A stretch of 7,046 nt of DNA from positions 1 to 7,046 of the forward strand of contig CATPBC010000307.1 of the NCBI GenBank assembly GCA_955652195.1, in the 5' to 3' direction. The stretch comes from an uncultured Xanthobacteraceae bacterium. GTDB lineage: Bacteria > Pseudomonadota > Alphaproteobacteria > Rhizobiales > Xanthobacteraceae. The notes beneath the pieces were generated by a model. That model was not told the origin of the DNA, made no database searches, and saw only the letters and a list, made by a program, of their open reading frames with translations. Below, one piece after another: positions 1-6,247 of the stretch (position 1 is the stretch's first letter; the number at the start of each line of letters is the position of its first letter). Position numbers and translations under genes: made by a program.

Positions 1-310
1 GGCGCGGCACAAACTCCTCGATGTCGATGATGCGCTTGCTTTCGATGGCGACCGCCTCAAGCTCCTCCGGTTCGAGCTCGATATATTCGCCCTTTGCCAC
101 CTCATAGCCCTTTACAATTTCGGCGTTATCCACCTCGTCGCCCGTTTCCGCGTCAACTTTCCTGTACCGGATGCGATTGCCGGTCTGCTTGTTGATCTGA
201 TGGAAGCTGATCTTTTCCCGCTCGGAGCTCGCCGGAAACAATGCAATAGGGCAGGAGACAAGCGACAGCTTGAGGTAGCCTTTCCAATACGCGCGCGGGG
301 CCACGACCAT
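1..310 (-). CDS. ku: Non-homologous end-joining protein Ku, N-terminal part (cut by window edge)
   Basis: Bacterial Ku is a homodimeric ring that binds DNA ends and recruits the ligase LigD for non-homologous end joining. Only about 103 residues are present; the rest (family length is roughly 260-320) lies beyond position 1. Recognition rests on the N-terminal signature APRAYWKGYLKLSLVSCPIA, followed by FPASSEREKISFHQINK, RIRYRKVDAETGDEV, the IVKGYEVAKGEYIELEPEEL segment and the IESKRIIDIEEFVP segment, which match the opening of the Ku core beta-barrel in order. Two starts are possible. ATG at 310 has a GGAG only one base upstream. GTG at 304 lies two codons further in, gives MAPRAYWKG (the usual family start) and has the same GGAG at a normal 7-base spacing, so GTG may be the true start. 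An EcfG-type promoter lies at 337-362. No ligD is visible. Identity is confident; the start is not. Confidence 0.93.
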   Translation of the reverse strand, partial: MVVAPRAYWKGYLKLSLVSCPIALFPASSEREKISFHQINKQTGNRIRYRKVDAETGDEVDNAEIVKGYEVAKGEYIELEPEELEAVAIESKRIIDIEEFVPR

Positions 311-336
311 ACTCCACACTTGAGGAACGCTGACTC

Positions 337-362
337 AACGATATTTGGGGAACTCACGTTCC
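337..362 (-). promoter_or_regulatory. EcfG/RpoE2-type general stress response promoter for ku
   Basis: Read on the minus strand, GGAAC (362-358) is followed by exactly 17 bases and then CGTT (340-337). This matches the consensus of the alphaproteobacterial general-stress sigma factor EcfG (GGAAC-N16/17-CGTT). Transcription would start near 330, giving a leader of about 20-26 bases to either Ku start. Established background: one of the Sinorhizobium meliloti ku genes (sku2) is reported to be controlled by the homologous sigma factor RpoE2. That this promoter is active here is inference. Confidence 0.72.
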
Positions 363-393
363 ACAAGGGAACTTCGGTTTCGGTGTTTCTTCT

Positions 394-421
394 TTGTTCG
401 CTTCTGCTAAGCCGCTAAAAT
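394..421 (+). promoter_or_regulatory. Possible sigma-70-like promoter for the small gene at 453
   Basis: TTGTTC at 394-399 and TAAAAT at 416-421 are separated by 16 bases. The -10 box matches the consensus at five of six positions, the -35 box at only three. A start near 428 would leave a leader of about 25 bases before ATG 453 and would exclude the upstream GTG at 423 as a start codon. The match is modest and unsupported by anything else. Confidence 0.35.
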
Positions 422-452
422 CGTGCGATCCGCTGATTCGGAAGCAACGACC

Positions 453-698
453 ATGCCGGCAAGAAGCGCATTATTGCGCGCCCCCAGAACCGCACCCCAG
501 GTCGTCCGCGACCAGGCCGTCCCCGAGACGAAACCCAGGCTATTCCACGCCAGGATGCTGGTCACGCGGCTTGAAGAATGGTGCGTCGAAGCCGAGACCG
601 CCGAACAAGCACGCGCACTGTTAGCGGCAGGCGCCGGCCACCGCTGTACGCCCGGCGAAAGCATTCAGGTCGAGGTCGACACTCTTCTCGATGACTGA
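453..698 (+). CDS. Small uncharacterised protein (81 aa)
   Basis: I do not recognise a named family. The first ~30 residues are Arg/Ala/Pro-rich and probably disordered. The rest (about residues 35-81) looks like a small folded unit: a strand around RLEEWCVEAET, a helix around AEQARALLAAG, a turn with GHRCTPGES, and a final strand/helix IQVEVDTLLDD. Cysteines are at 44 and 65. ATG 453 is preferred because GGAAG at 440-444 is well placed as a ribosome binding site. GTG 423 in the same frame would add ten residues but lies upstream of the likely transcription start. An internal ATG at 555 would give only the folded part. The gene is divergent from ku. The opposite-strand frames here give Arg-rich, unconvincing proteins. 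A real gene is likely, function unknown. Confidence 0.6.
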   Translation: MPARSALLRAPRTAPQVVRDQAVPETKPRLFHARMLVTRLEEWCVEAETAEQARALLAAGAGHRCTPGESIQVEVDTLLDD

Positions 699-822
699 TG
701 CGCGCCGTCACCGGCTTGCGCTTTAAGCAAAGACGAAGGTTGCGCCGGCAAATATAATGGCTGTGGCGGTCCGATTGGCCGTTTTGGCAGGACGCGGGCG
801 CGCATTGACGAAAACGGTCTGA

Positions 823-1704
823 ATGCGACGACAACTGTTCACGGAGACATCGATTTCGCGGCTTGCCATCTGGGCACGCCGCATCGCGCTATTTTCGCTC
901 GCGGCGACTTTCATCGCGGTCATTATTGTACGCTCCGGCGCGCTTGAGATTGTACCGGCGCTTTCGACGCTCGCCGGCGCTTTGGTATTGGCTTGCCTCG
1001 CGATCTTGCTCGCCTTTGCCGCGGGTATCGTTATCTGGCGGCAAGGTATTGGCGGTGGGCGCCAAGCGGTGACGGCGCTGCTCATCGGAGCTGCGCTTAT
1101 TGCCTATCCAGTCTATCTCGGCATCAAGGCGTCGCGACTGCCGGCGATATATGACATTACCACCGATCCCATTGATCCGCCGCAATTCGACGCCATCGCG
1201 CGATTGCGGCCCCGCGATGCCAATCCGGTGACTTATGCCGGCCTTTACACAGCCGAGCAGCAGCACGCCGCGTATTCCGACATTGAGCCGGACGACACCA
1301 CCGCGACCGCGCAGGATGCTTTTGCCGCCGCCATGAAGGTGATCGCAAAACGCAAATGGCGTGTGGTCGATGCGCGTCCGCCGCAGGGCCCGTTGCCGCG
1401 GGTGATCGACGCCCGCACGGTGCAACCAAGCGCGGTACGCGATGGCATTATCGAGGCGGTGGCGCGCACGCCGATTCTCGGATTCCGCGATGACGTCGTG
1501 GTGCGGGTCCGGCCGACGATCGATGGCGCCCGGATTGATGTGCGTTCGGCGTCGCGTTACGGCCGCCACGACCTCGGCACCAATGCCAAGCGGGTGCGCA
1601 GCTTGATCGAGGACATCGACGACGTGCTCTCTACCCCGCCGCCGCAGAAAAAATCAGCGCCGCCGCCGAAGCCCGCAGGCAAGGCCAATCAGGCCAAGCG
1701 ATAA
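823..1704 (+). CDS. DUF1499 family membrane protein
   Basis: A 293-residue protein. Three hydrophobic helices are predicted at about 17-37, 47-72 and 83-101, followed by a soluble DUF1499 domain at about 108-268. The domain shows the family hallmarks: the DITTDPIDPPQF entry at 111-122, the internal KRKWRVVDA segment, and the conserved block GFRDDVVVRVRP (220-231) with DVRSASRYGRHDLGTNAKR (239-257). The tail after 270 is a low-complexity Pro/Lys stretch. The role of DUF1499 proteins is not established, so none is assigned. The start at 823 is fixed on its 5' side by an in-frame TGA at 820-822, although no strong ribosome binding site precedes it. A perfect TATAAT lies at 753-758 but lacks a good -35 partner. 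The 3' end overlaps the convergent hydrolase gene by 16 bp. Confidence 0.9.
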   Translation: MRRQLFTETSISRLAIWARRIALFSLAATFIAVIIVRSGALEIVPALSTLAGALVLACLAILLAFAAGIVIWRQGIGGGRQAVTALLIGAALIAYPVYLGIKASRLPAIYDITTDPIDPPQFDAIARLRPRDANPVTYAGLYTAEQQHAAYSDIEPDDTTATAQDAFAAAMKVIAKRKWRVVDARPPQGPLPRVIDARTVQPSAVRDGIIEAVARTPILGFRDDVVVRVRPTIDGARIDVRSASRYGRHDLGTNAKRVRSLIEDIDDVLSTPPPQKKSAPPPKPAGKANQAKR

Positions 1705-2600
1705 ATTCCGCCGATCGAGGCCGGTCCTTCGGTGACGACGGCGCCGCGCGCGACAAGCTCTTCCAGATGCGCCAGTACCGAGAGTGCGGCGGCGCCGACG
1801 AGCCGCGGATCGAGCCCTATATAGACCGCTCTGACAATAGTCGGGATGTCGGCCGCCCCTTTGCCGAGCCGGTGCAGGATCGACGCCTCGCGCGCTTGGC
1901 GATGGCGGATCAGATATTGCACGTAACGCGGCGCATCGCGAACCGGTGCGCCGTGCCCCGACAAGTAGAGCGGCTCACTACGTTCGGCGAGTTTTTGCAG
2001 AGAGGCCATATAGTCGCTCATCGCGCCGTCGGGCGGCGCCACGATAGTGGTCGACCATGCCATCACGTGGTCGCCGGCGAACAGCAGATCGGCTTCCTTA
2101 AAAGCATACGCCATGTGATTGGCGGTGTGCCCGGGCGTCGCCACCGCTTGCAGCGTCCAGCCTTTGCCGTTCACGATCTCGCCGTCAGCGAGCGTAATGT
2201 CGGGACGAAAATCGAGGTCGACGGAGGCATCGAGCCTGCGGATTTCGCCGGTATGCAGCGGCCGCGCCGGCTTGTGCGGCCCCTGCGCCAATACTTTGGC
2301 GCCGGTCGCGTCCTTGATTTTAGCCGCGGCAGGCGAGTGATCGCGGTGGGTGTGAGTAACAAAGATATGAGTGACGGTTTCGTCACGCACTGCATCAAGC
2401 AGCGCCGCGACATGCGCCACATCGTCGGGGCCGGGATCGATAATCGCCACTTGGCCGTGCCCGACGATGTAGCTGATCGTACCTTTGAACGTGAACGGGC
2501 CCGGATTATCGGCCACGATCGCGCGCACGCCGGGCGCCACTTCTTGGACCTGATCGGGCTCGAGGCTGAAACTCTTGTCGAAAGGAATGTCGTCGTTCAT
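1689..2600 (-). CDS. Metallo-beta-lactamase-fold hydrolase, LACTB2-like with C-terminal winged helix
   Basis: A complete 303-residue MBL-fold protein. The metal ligands are visible in order: HTHRDH at 83-88 (H83, H85, D87, H88), H158 in PGHT, D177 in GDH, and H216 in SGHG. This is a full set for a dinuclear zinc site, so catalytic competence is expected. IIDPGPD at 53-59 is the typical early strand-loop. Residues from about 245 to 303 form the helical, winged-helix-like C-terminal part seen in LACTB2-type enzymes (RNase-like or thioester/ester hydrolases). The substrate cannot be read from sequence. There is no signal peptide, so it is probably cytoplasmic. ATG 2600 is chosen because an in-frame TGA lies 18 bases upstream; the ribosome binding site is weak. 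Its stop overlaps the convergent DUF1499 gene. Any promoter would lie in 2610-2750, where I see no strong match. Confidence 0.93.
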   Translation of the reverse strand: MNDDIPFDKSFSLEPDQVQEVAPGVRAIVADNPGPFTFKGTISYIVGHGQVAIIDPGPDDVAHVAALLDAVRDETVTHIFVTHTHRDHSPAAAKIKDATGAKVLAQGPHKPARPLHTGEIRRLDASVDLDFRPDITLADGEIVNGKGWTLQAVATPGHTANHMAYAFKEADLLFAGDHVMAWSTTIVAPPDGAMSDYMASLQKLAERSEPLYLSGHGAPVRDAPRYVQYLIRHRQAREASILHRLGKGAADIPTIVRAVYIGLDPRLVGAAALSVLAHLEELVARGAVVTEGPASIGGIYRLA

Positions 2601-2765
2601 GTCGGCGGCGGACCGTCAATACTCATTTATGCAGCCACAATTCGAAGCCAATCGGATCGACACAAGCTTCGCCTTGCCCGAACTGAGACTGCGCCACTAA
2701 TCGGTGATGCCCCCGTGGTGTAGGCACGGTTCTTTAGCACAGTCGCGAGGCGGGGAGGTGAGACC

Positions 2766-2805
2766 ACAAAAGAATAGAGCCCCGGTGCCGGGAATTCCGG
2801 GGCTC
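2766..2805 (-). terminator. Rho-independent-like terminator downstream of recR
   Basis: A perfect 9-bp inverted repeat, GAGCCCCGG (2777-2785) and CCGGGGCTC (2797-2805), encloses an 11-base loop. On the minus strand the stem is followed by TATTCTTTTG, which is T-rich; on the plus strand no T-tract follows. The orientation therefore fits termination of the ffs/dnaX-ybaB-recR transcription unit, about 280 bases after the recR stop and before the hydrolase gene. The T-tract is interrupted, so efficiency is uncertain. Confidence 0.55.
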
Positions 2806-2864
2806 CAGCAATCTCAATTCACCACGCTTGGTGACACCGAGACCGCCAACCATTGTCATGCAAA

Positions 2865-2907
2865 GGGTGGGCCAAGTGGGTCAAATGGGGCCAAGTGGGG
2901 GTCAAGT
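2865..2907 (+). repeat. G-rich 9-11-bp tandem repeat with G-quadruplex pattern
   Basis: Four consecutive imperfect copies of GGG-Y-CAA-R-T lie at 2869-2877, 2878-2886, 2887-2896 and 2897-2907, with an extra GGG at 2865-2867. The plus-strand G-runs (2865-2867, 2869-2871, 2878-2880, 2887-2890, 2897-2901) are separated by loops of 1, 6, 6 and 6 bases, which satisfies the standard G3+N1-7 quadruplex rule. The repeat lies between the recR stop and the terminator hairpin, with the G-rich strand being the template for recR transcription. Structure formation is inferred, not shown. Confidence 0.65.
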
Positions 2908-3085
2908 GAGGCAACGCGGGCGCCCGAAGCGAAAATCGGCAAATGGGAGCTGCCCCACAACGTCGCATCGTGGAAATCGGCACTGTCATTACCGGCATTT
3001 CGGTCTATCCGCTGGTGCGATCGCAGGCGGCTTCTGACTAAATTGCAGGCACGCACAGACACCACTCTCGCGCCAGCCGGTTTGG

Positions 3086-3691
3086 CTAGAACGGGGTCCG
3101 GCTTCGGATTGCTGCCGCCAACGTGCCCTCATCGAGATAATCGAGTTCGCCGCCGACCGGCACGCCATGGGCAAGCCGCGTCACCCTCACATCGGCGTCG
3201 TGCAGGAGGTCGGTAATGTAATGAGCGGTGCTCTGGCCCTCGACAGTCGCACTGAGCGCGAGAATGACTTCCTTGACGGCTGGATCGCTCGCCCGCTTGA
3301 TGAGCGCAGCAATCGAAAGGTCATCCGGCCCGATGCCATCGAGCGGCGATAAGATCCCGCCCAGCACGTGATAGCGGGCGTTGATGGCATGCGCGCGCTC
3401 GAGCGCCCACAGATCGGCAACATCGGCGACCACCACGATCGCCGAATCGTCGCGCCTTGGATCGGTGCAGAGCGTACAGGGATTCTGCGTATCGATATTG
3501 CCGCAGATGCGGCACACCGCGATTTTCTCGATTGCGGTCTGCAATGCTGCGGCGAGCGGCGCCATGAGCAGTTCCCGTTTCTTGATCAGGAATAAGGCGG
3601 CGCGCCGCGCCGAACGCGGCCCAAGTCCCGGCAGGCGGGCAAGCAACTGAATCAAGCGCTCGATTTCGGGACCGGCGGAAATGGTGGGCAT
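3086..3691 (-). CDS. recR: Recombination mediator RecR
   Basis: RecR works with RecO (and RecF) to load RecA onto gapped single-stranded DNA coated with SSB. The 201-residue protein has the family length and all domains: a helix-hairpin-helix segment at about 10-40 ([17 protein letters not shown]), a four-cysteine zinc module C60-x2-C63 ... C72-x2-C75, a Toprim domain from about 83, the [11 protein letters not shown] block at 114-124, and the C-terminal [20 protein letters not shown] block. The Toprim entry reads [14 protein letters not shown], with Ala89 where many RecR proteins carry Glu. The ATG at 3691 is chosen over the in-frame TTG at 3694 because it forms a TGATG overlap with the ybaB stop, indicating translational coupling. 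It is the last gene of the dnaX-ybaB-recR cluster. Confidence 0.97.
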   Translation of the reverse strand: MPTISAGPEIERLIQLLARLPGLGPRSARRAALFLIKKRELLMAPLAAALQTAIEKIAVCRICGNIDTQNPCTLCTDPRRDDSAIVVVADVADLWALERAHAINARYHVLGGILSPLDGIGPDDLSIAALIKRASDPAVKEVILALSATVEGQSTAHYITDLLHDADVRVTRLAHGVPVGGELDYLDEGTLAAAIRSRTPF

Positions 3692-4011
3692 CAAAACAGC
3701 TTTAGCCCCGGCGGCAGCGGCAGACCGCCGGTAAGGGCCTGCATCTTTTCCTGGAGCGTGGCCTCGAGCTTGCGGCGCGCATCCGCATGCGCCGCAACAA
3801 TGAGATCCTCGAGAATTTCCTTCTGATCGGGTTTGAGAAGCGAGTCGTCGATATGGACGCCGCGCACATCGCCCTTTCCGGAAACCGTTACGGCGACAAG
3901 GCCGCCGCCGGCAACCCCTTCGATTTCGAGCCGCTCTAGCTCGGCCTGCATCGCCTCCATTTTTGATTTCAATTCGGTGGCTTGTTTCATCAAGCCAAGA
4001 AAATCAGCCAT
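3691..4011 (-). CDS. ybaB: YbaB/EbfC family nucleoid-associated protein
   Basis: A 106-residue protein of typical family length. YbaB/EbfC proteins form small dimers that bind DNA and are thought to act as nucleoid-associated or regulatory factors; a precise role is not settled. Visible features are the N-terminal amphipathic helix ([28 protein letters not shown], broken here at residues 5-32), the central beta-sheet with [17 protein letters not shown] and the VHIDDSLL strand, and the C-terminal helix [17 protein letters not shown] ending in a Gly/Pro-rich tail ([12 protein letters not shown]). ATG 4011 has a GGGA about six bases upstream. It sits 63 bases after dnaX and overlaps recR by one base, the classical bacterial dnaX-ybaB-recR order. 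Confidence 0.96.
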   Translation of the reverse strand: MADFLGLMKQATELKSKMEAMQAELERLEIEGVAGGGLVAVTVSGKGDVRGVHIDDSLLKPDQKEILEDLIVAAHADARRKLEATLQEKMQALTGGLPLPPGLKLF

Positions 4012-4074
4012 CGTAATTCCCGCTTCTCAGGTTCATCGCGTCAAGCTGAACTCGCGGCAGCTCCGACGGACGCC

Positions 4075-5907
4075 TCACAATGTATCATCGTCCGCAGCCT
4101 CACTGTCGAGTTGTGGGCTGGCTGGCGTTTCGTTTGCGGGTTCAGCCGCCGGTCCTGCCGGCGGACGGACCTCGACTATTTCGGCGCCCGGAAAGCGCTC
4201 TAGCACCGCCTGCACCAGAGGATCGCTGCGCACGCCGTCCTTGAGTTCGGTCTTGCGCATTTCCGCTTGAGCGCGGATCGAGGGCGAGCCGGCTTCAGCC
4301 GATACTGCAACCATCCAACGGCGGCCGGTCCACTCGGTGAGCTTCTTCGAAAGCTCCCCGATCAGGGTCTTGCGTGCGCCGCCTTCAAGCGCGAGCTCGA
4401 TCTTGCCGTCCTCGAACCGGACGAGCCGCACGTCGCGTTCGAGCGCGCTCTTGATCGAAAGGTCGCGCTTCTCGGCCGCGAGCGCAATCAGATCATCGAA
4501 GCTTTTTACCGCCCGGACGTCGGCGGCATCGGCAGTCGGTGCACTGACCGGCGCCGGAGCGGATACGCTCATTGGCGTCGCCGAAGCGAGCGGCGCCGCG
4601 CGAGATCCTCGCGCCGTGATATCTGGGCGCGCTTGATCCGATCGCGGCTGGTCCGCAGACATCTGCTTTGCCAACTGCGCTGCGCCAGCTAGGCCGCCGG
4701 CACCGTCAGCGCGCCGCGTCTGGTCGAGCGAACGAATTACTTCATCTGGCGTCGGCAAATCCGCGGCATAGGCGATGCGGACCAAAACCATCTCCGCGGC
4801 ATCGACCGGCCGGCCGGCGGCTTCGACTTCGACGATGCCTTTGAGCAGCATCTGCCAGGTACGCGCCAAAACGCGCATCGAGAGTTTGGCGGCAAAGGCA
4901 CGGCCGCGTATGCGTTCGGCCTCGGTCAGCGCGACATCATCGGCCAATGCCGGTACGATCTTCACCCGCGTGACAAAGTGGGTGAATTCGGCCAGATCGC
5001 CGAGCACCATGGCCGGATCGGCGCCGGAATCGTATTGGTCGCGCAATTCTTTGATCGCCGCGGCGACGTCGGCGCGCATCAGCGCATCGAACAATTCGAT
5101 AATACGCGTGCGGTCGGCGAGCCCAAGCATCTGCCGCACATCTTCGGCCCGCACCGGTCCCGCCGTGGCGGCGCCGGACTGCGCTCCGGCATGTGCGATC
5201 GCCTGATCGAAGAGCGAGAGCGCATCGCGCACCGAACCTTCCGCTGCACGGGCGATCAGCGCCAACGCCTCCAGCTCCGCTTTGATGGTCTCCTTAGCAG
5301 CGATGGTTTGCAGATGTTCGACCAGACGCGCGGCGTCGACGCGGCGCAGATCGAAACGCTGGCAACGCGATAGGACCGTGATCGGAACTTTTCGGATTTC
5401 TGTAGTGGCGAAAATAAATTTGGCGTGCGGCGGCGGCTCTTCCAGAGTCTTGAGCAATGCATTGAAGGCGGCGCCGGACAGCATGTGCACTTCGTCGAGA
5501 ATATAGACCTTGTAGCGCGCCGAGACCGGCGCATAACGGATCGCGTCGTTGATCTGGCGTACATCATCGACGCTGTTGTGCGAGGCGGCATCCATCTCGA
5601 TGACGTCGAGATGGCGGCTTTCCATGATGGCCTCGCAATGGACGCCCAGCACCGGCATTTTAACCGTCGGTGCCGTGATCGAACCGTCTGGCAATTGGTA
5701 ATTGAGCGCGCGGGCGAGGATACGCGCCGTCGTCGTTTTACCGACGCCGCGGACGCCGGTGAGAATCCACGCCTGCGGAATCCGCCCGGCCTCGAACGCG
5801 TTCGAGACGGTGCGCACCATGGCGTCCTGACCGATCAGGTCGTCAAATGTCGCCGGCCGGTATTTGCGCGCCAGAACGCGGTAGGCGGATGTCGTCGTCT
5901 CACTCAT
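4075..5907 (-). CDS. dnaX: DNA polymerase III subunit tau (clamp-loader ATPase DnaX)
   Basis: DnaX is the ATPase core of the clamp loader that places the beta clamp on DNA and joins polymerases to the helicase. The 610-residue protein shows Walker A GVRGVGKTT (51-59), Walker B/DEVH (138-141), the SRC motif with the trans-acting arginine (180-182), sensor 2 (GSVRDALSLFDQA, 224-236), domain III to about 385, a disordered Ala/Pro linker (about 395-467), and an alphaproteobacterial tau C-terminal domain (about 468-580). The zinc-module cysteines of E. coli DnaX are mostly missing: only C91 remains. ATG 5907 gives MSETTTSAYRVLARKYRP, where homologues begin; an in-frame ATG at 6021 would add 38 residues without family resemblance. 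I see no A-rich slippery site for a gamma form. Established: Caulobacter makes short forms by ClpXP processing instead. Confidence 0.97.
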   Translation of the reverse strand: MSETTTSAYRVLARKYRPATFDDLIGQDAMVRTVSNAFEAGRIPQAWILTGVRGVGKTTTARILARALNYQLPDGSITAPTVKMPVLGVHCEAIMESRHLDVIEMDAASHNSVDDVRQINDAIRYAPVSARYKVYILDEVHMLSGAAFNALLKTLEEPPPHAKFIFATTEIRKVPITVLSRCQRFDLRRVDAARLVEHLQTIAAKETIKAELEALALIARAAEGSVRDALSLFDQAIAHAGAQSGAATAGPVRAEDVRQMLGLADRTRIIELFDALMRADVAAAIKELRDQYDSGADPAMVLGDLAEFTHFVTRVKIVPALADDVALTEAERIRGRAFAAKLSMRVLARTWQMLLKGIVEVEAAGRPVDAAEMVLVRIAYAADLPTPDEVIRSLDQTRRADGAGGLAGAAQLAKQMSADQPRSDQARPDITARGSRAAPLASATPMSVSAPAPVSAPTADAADVRAVKSFDDLIALAAEKRDLSIKSALERDVRLVRFEDGKIELALEGGARKTLIGELSKKLTEWTGRRWMVAVSAEAGSPSIRAQAEMRKTELKDGVRSDPLVQAVLERFPGAEIVEVRPPAGPAAEPANETPASPQLDSEAADDDTL

Positions 5908-6000
5908 GATCTGCTTGATACGCGATCTTGAGGTTAGAAATGTAGTCCAGATTGGGCGAAACGAAACCCGGGGAGCGGCGCATGAGCCTCTCGGCCGTTG

Positions 6001-6026
6001 CCGGATTTCGCTTAGGCTCAATCCGG
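6001..6026. other. Stem-loop in the dnaX leader
   Basis: CCGGATT (6001-6007) pairs perfectly with AATCCGG (6020-6026) around a 12-base loop, in the stretch between ffs and dnaX. It is not followed by a T-tract on either strand, so it is not a clear terminator. It could be an RNA structure in a shared ffs-dnaX transcript or chance. A smaller hairpin, CGCCC-TGA-GGGCG, lies at 6049-6061. Confidence 0.35.
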
Positions 6027-6088
6027 GCTGCTGCGATTGCGTTTCGCCGCCCTGAGGGCGCAGTAGCGTGGATTCGAAAGGAATAGGT

Positions 6089-6183
6089 GGGAGGCTGACG
6101 AGCGACCCGAACCGCGCTCGTTAGGGCTGCTTCCTTCCGGACCTGACCCGGTTGGCGAGTGGCTCGTCCACCGCCAACCTCCC
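6089..6183 (-). ncRNA. ffs: Signal recognition particle 4.5S RNA (small bacterial type)
   Basis: The minus strand carries the nearly invariant SRP domain IV element CAGGTCCGGAAGGAAGCAG (about 6127-6146), which binds the Ffh M-domain, within a long imperfect hairpin of about 95 nucleotides. The ends pair: GGGAGG at the 5' end (6183-6178) with CCTCCC at the 3' end (6094-6089). The RNA scaffolds Ffh and FtsY in co-translational membrane targeting. No Alu domain is present, as expected for Gram-negative bacteria. It lies directly upstream of dnaX on the same strand, a conserved order in Hyphomicrobiales. After the 3' end comes a pyrimidine-rich ACCTATTCCTTTCG, perhaps a weak termination site. Exact processed ends are estimated from base pairing to within a few bases. 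Confidence 0.95.
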
Positions 6184-6189
6184 ATGCCC

Positions 6190-6218
6190 TATATCGGCCG
6201 CGGCGGGCGGGAAAGCAA
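6190..6218 (-). promoter_or_regulatory. ffs: Probable ffs promoter
   Basis: On the minus strand TTGCTT (6218-6213) and GATATA (6195-6190) are separated by 17 bases, and the first paired base of the SRP RNA (6183) lies six bases after the -10 box. The spacing and the coincidence with the predicted RNA 5' end support it; the box sequences themselves are moderate matches. Confidence 0.55.
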
Positions 6219-6247
6219 GCTTGCCCAATTTCCCCTAGCGCGCCGAT

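Larger units (their letters stand above)
2601..3085. other. Gene-poor intergenic stretch between the hydrolase and recR
   Basis: About 485 bases without a convincing protein gene. The longer open frames are Arg/Ser/Pro-rich, lack family signatures and run through a terminator hairpin and a G-rich repeat. The recognisable contents are the hairpin at 2777-2805, the G-rich tandem repeat at 2865-2907, and a 32-codon open frame at 2943-3041 of doubtful status. There is no tRNA-like cloverleaf and no insertion-sequence end. Confidence 0.6.

Noticed and set aside
889..1569. 226-codon minus-strand open frame opposite DUF1499
   Set aside because: Arg/His/Gly-rich composition typical of an antisense frame in high-GC DNA; the plus-strand protein has clear family motifs.
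1767..2723. 318-codon plus-strand open frame opposite the hydrolase
   Set aside because: Opposite strand encodes an intact MBL-fold enzyme with all metal ligands; this frame is Arg/His-rich and has no family motif.
2700..2770. GC-rich stretch upstream of the terminator considered as a possible tRNA
   Set aside because: No T-loop GGTTCRA signature and no acceptor stem pairing could be found.
2704..3216. 170-codon plus-strand open frame
   Set aside because: It crosses the terminator hairpin and the G-rich repeat, ends inside recR on the opposite strand, is rich in Arg/Ser/Pro and shows no domain signature.
4500..4740. Possible programmed frameshift site in the dnaX linker producing gamma
   Set aside because: No A6/AAG-type slippery heptamer with a downstream hairpin is visible in the linker region.
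5425..5931. 168-codon plus-strand open frame opposite dnaX
   Set aside because: Antisense shadow of the conserved DnaX ATPase domain.
5955..6048. 9-bp inverted repeat GGCGAAACG / CGTTTCGCC separated by 76 bases
   Set aside because: Long spacing and short arms in GC-rich DNA make chance likely; no T-tract or known site is associated.
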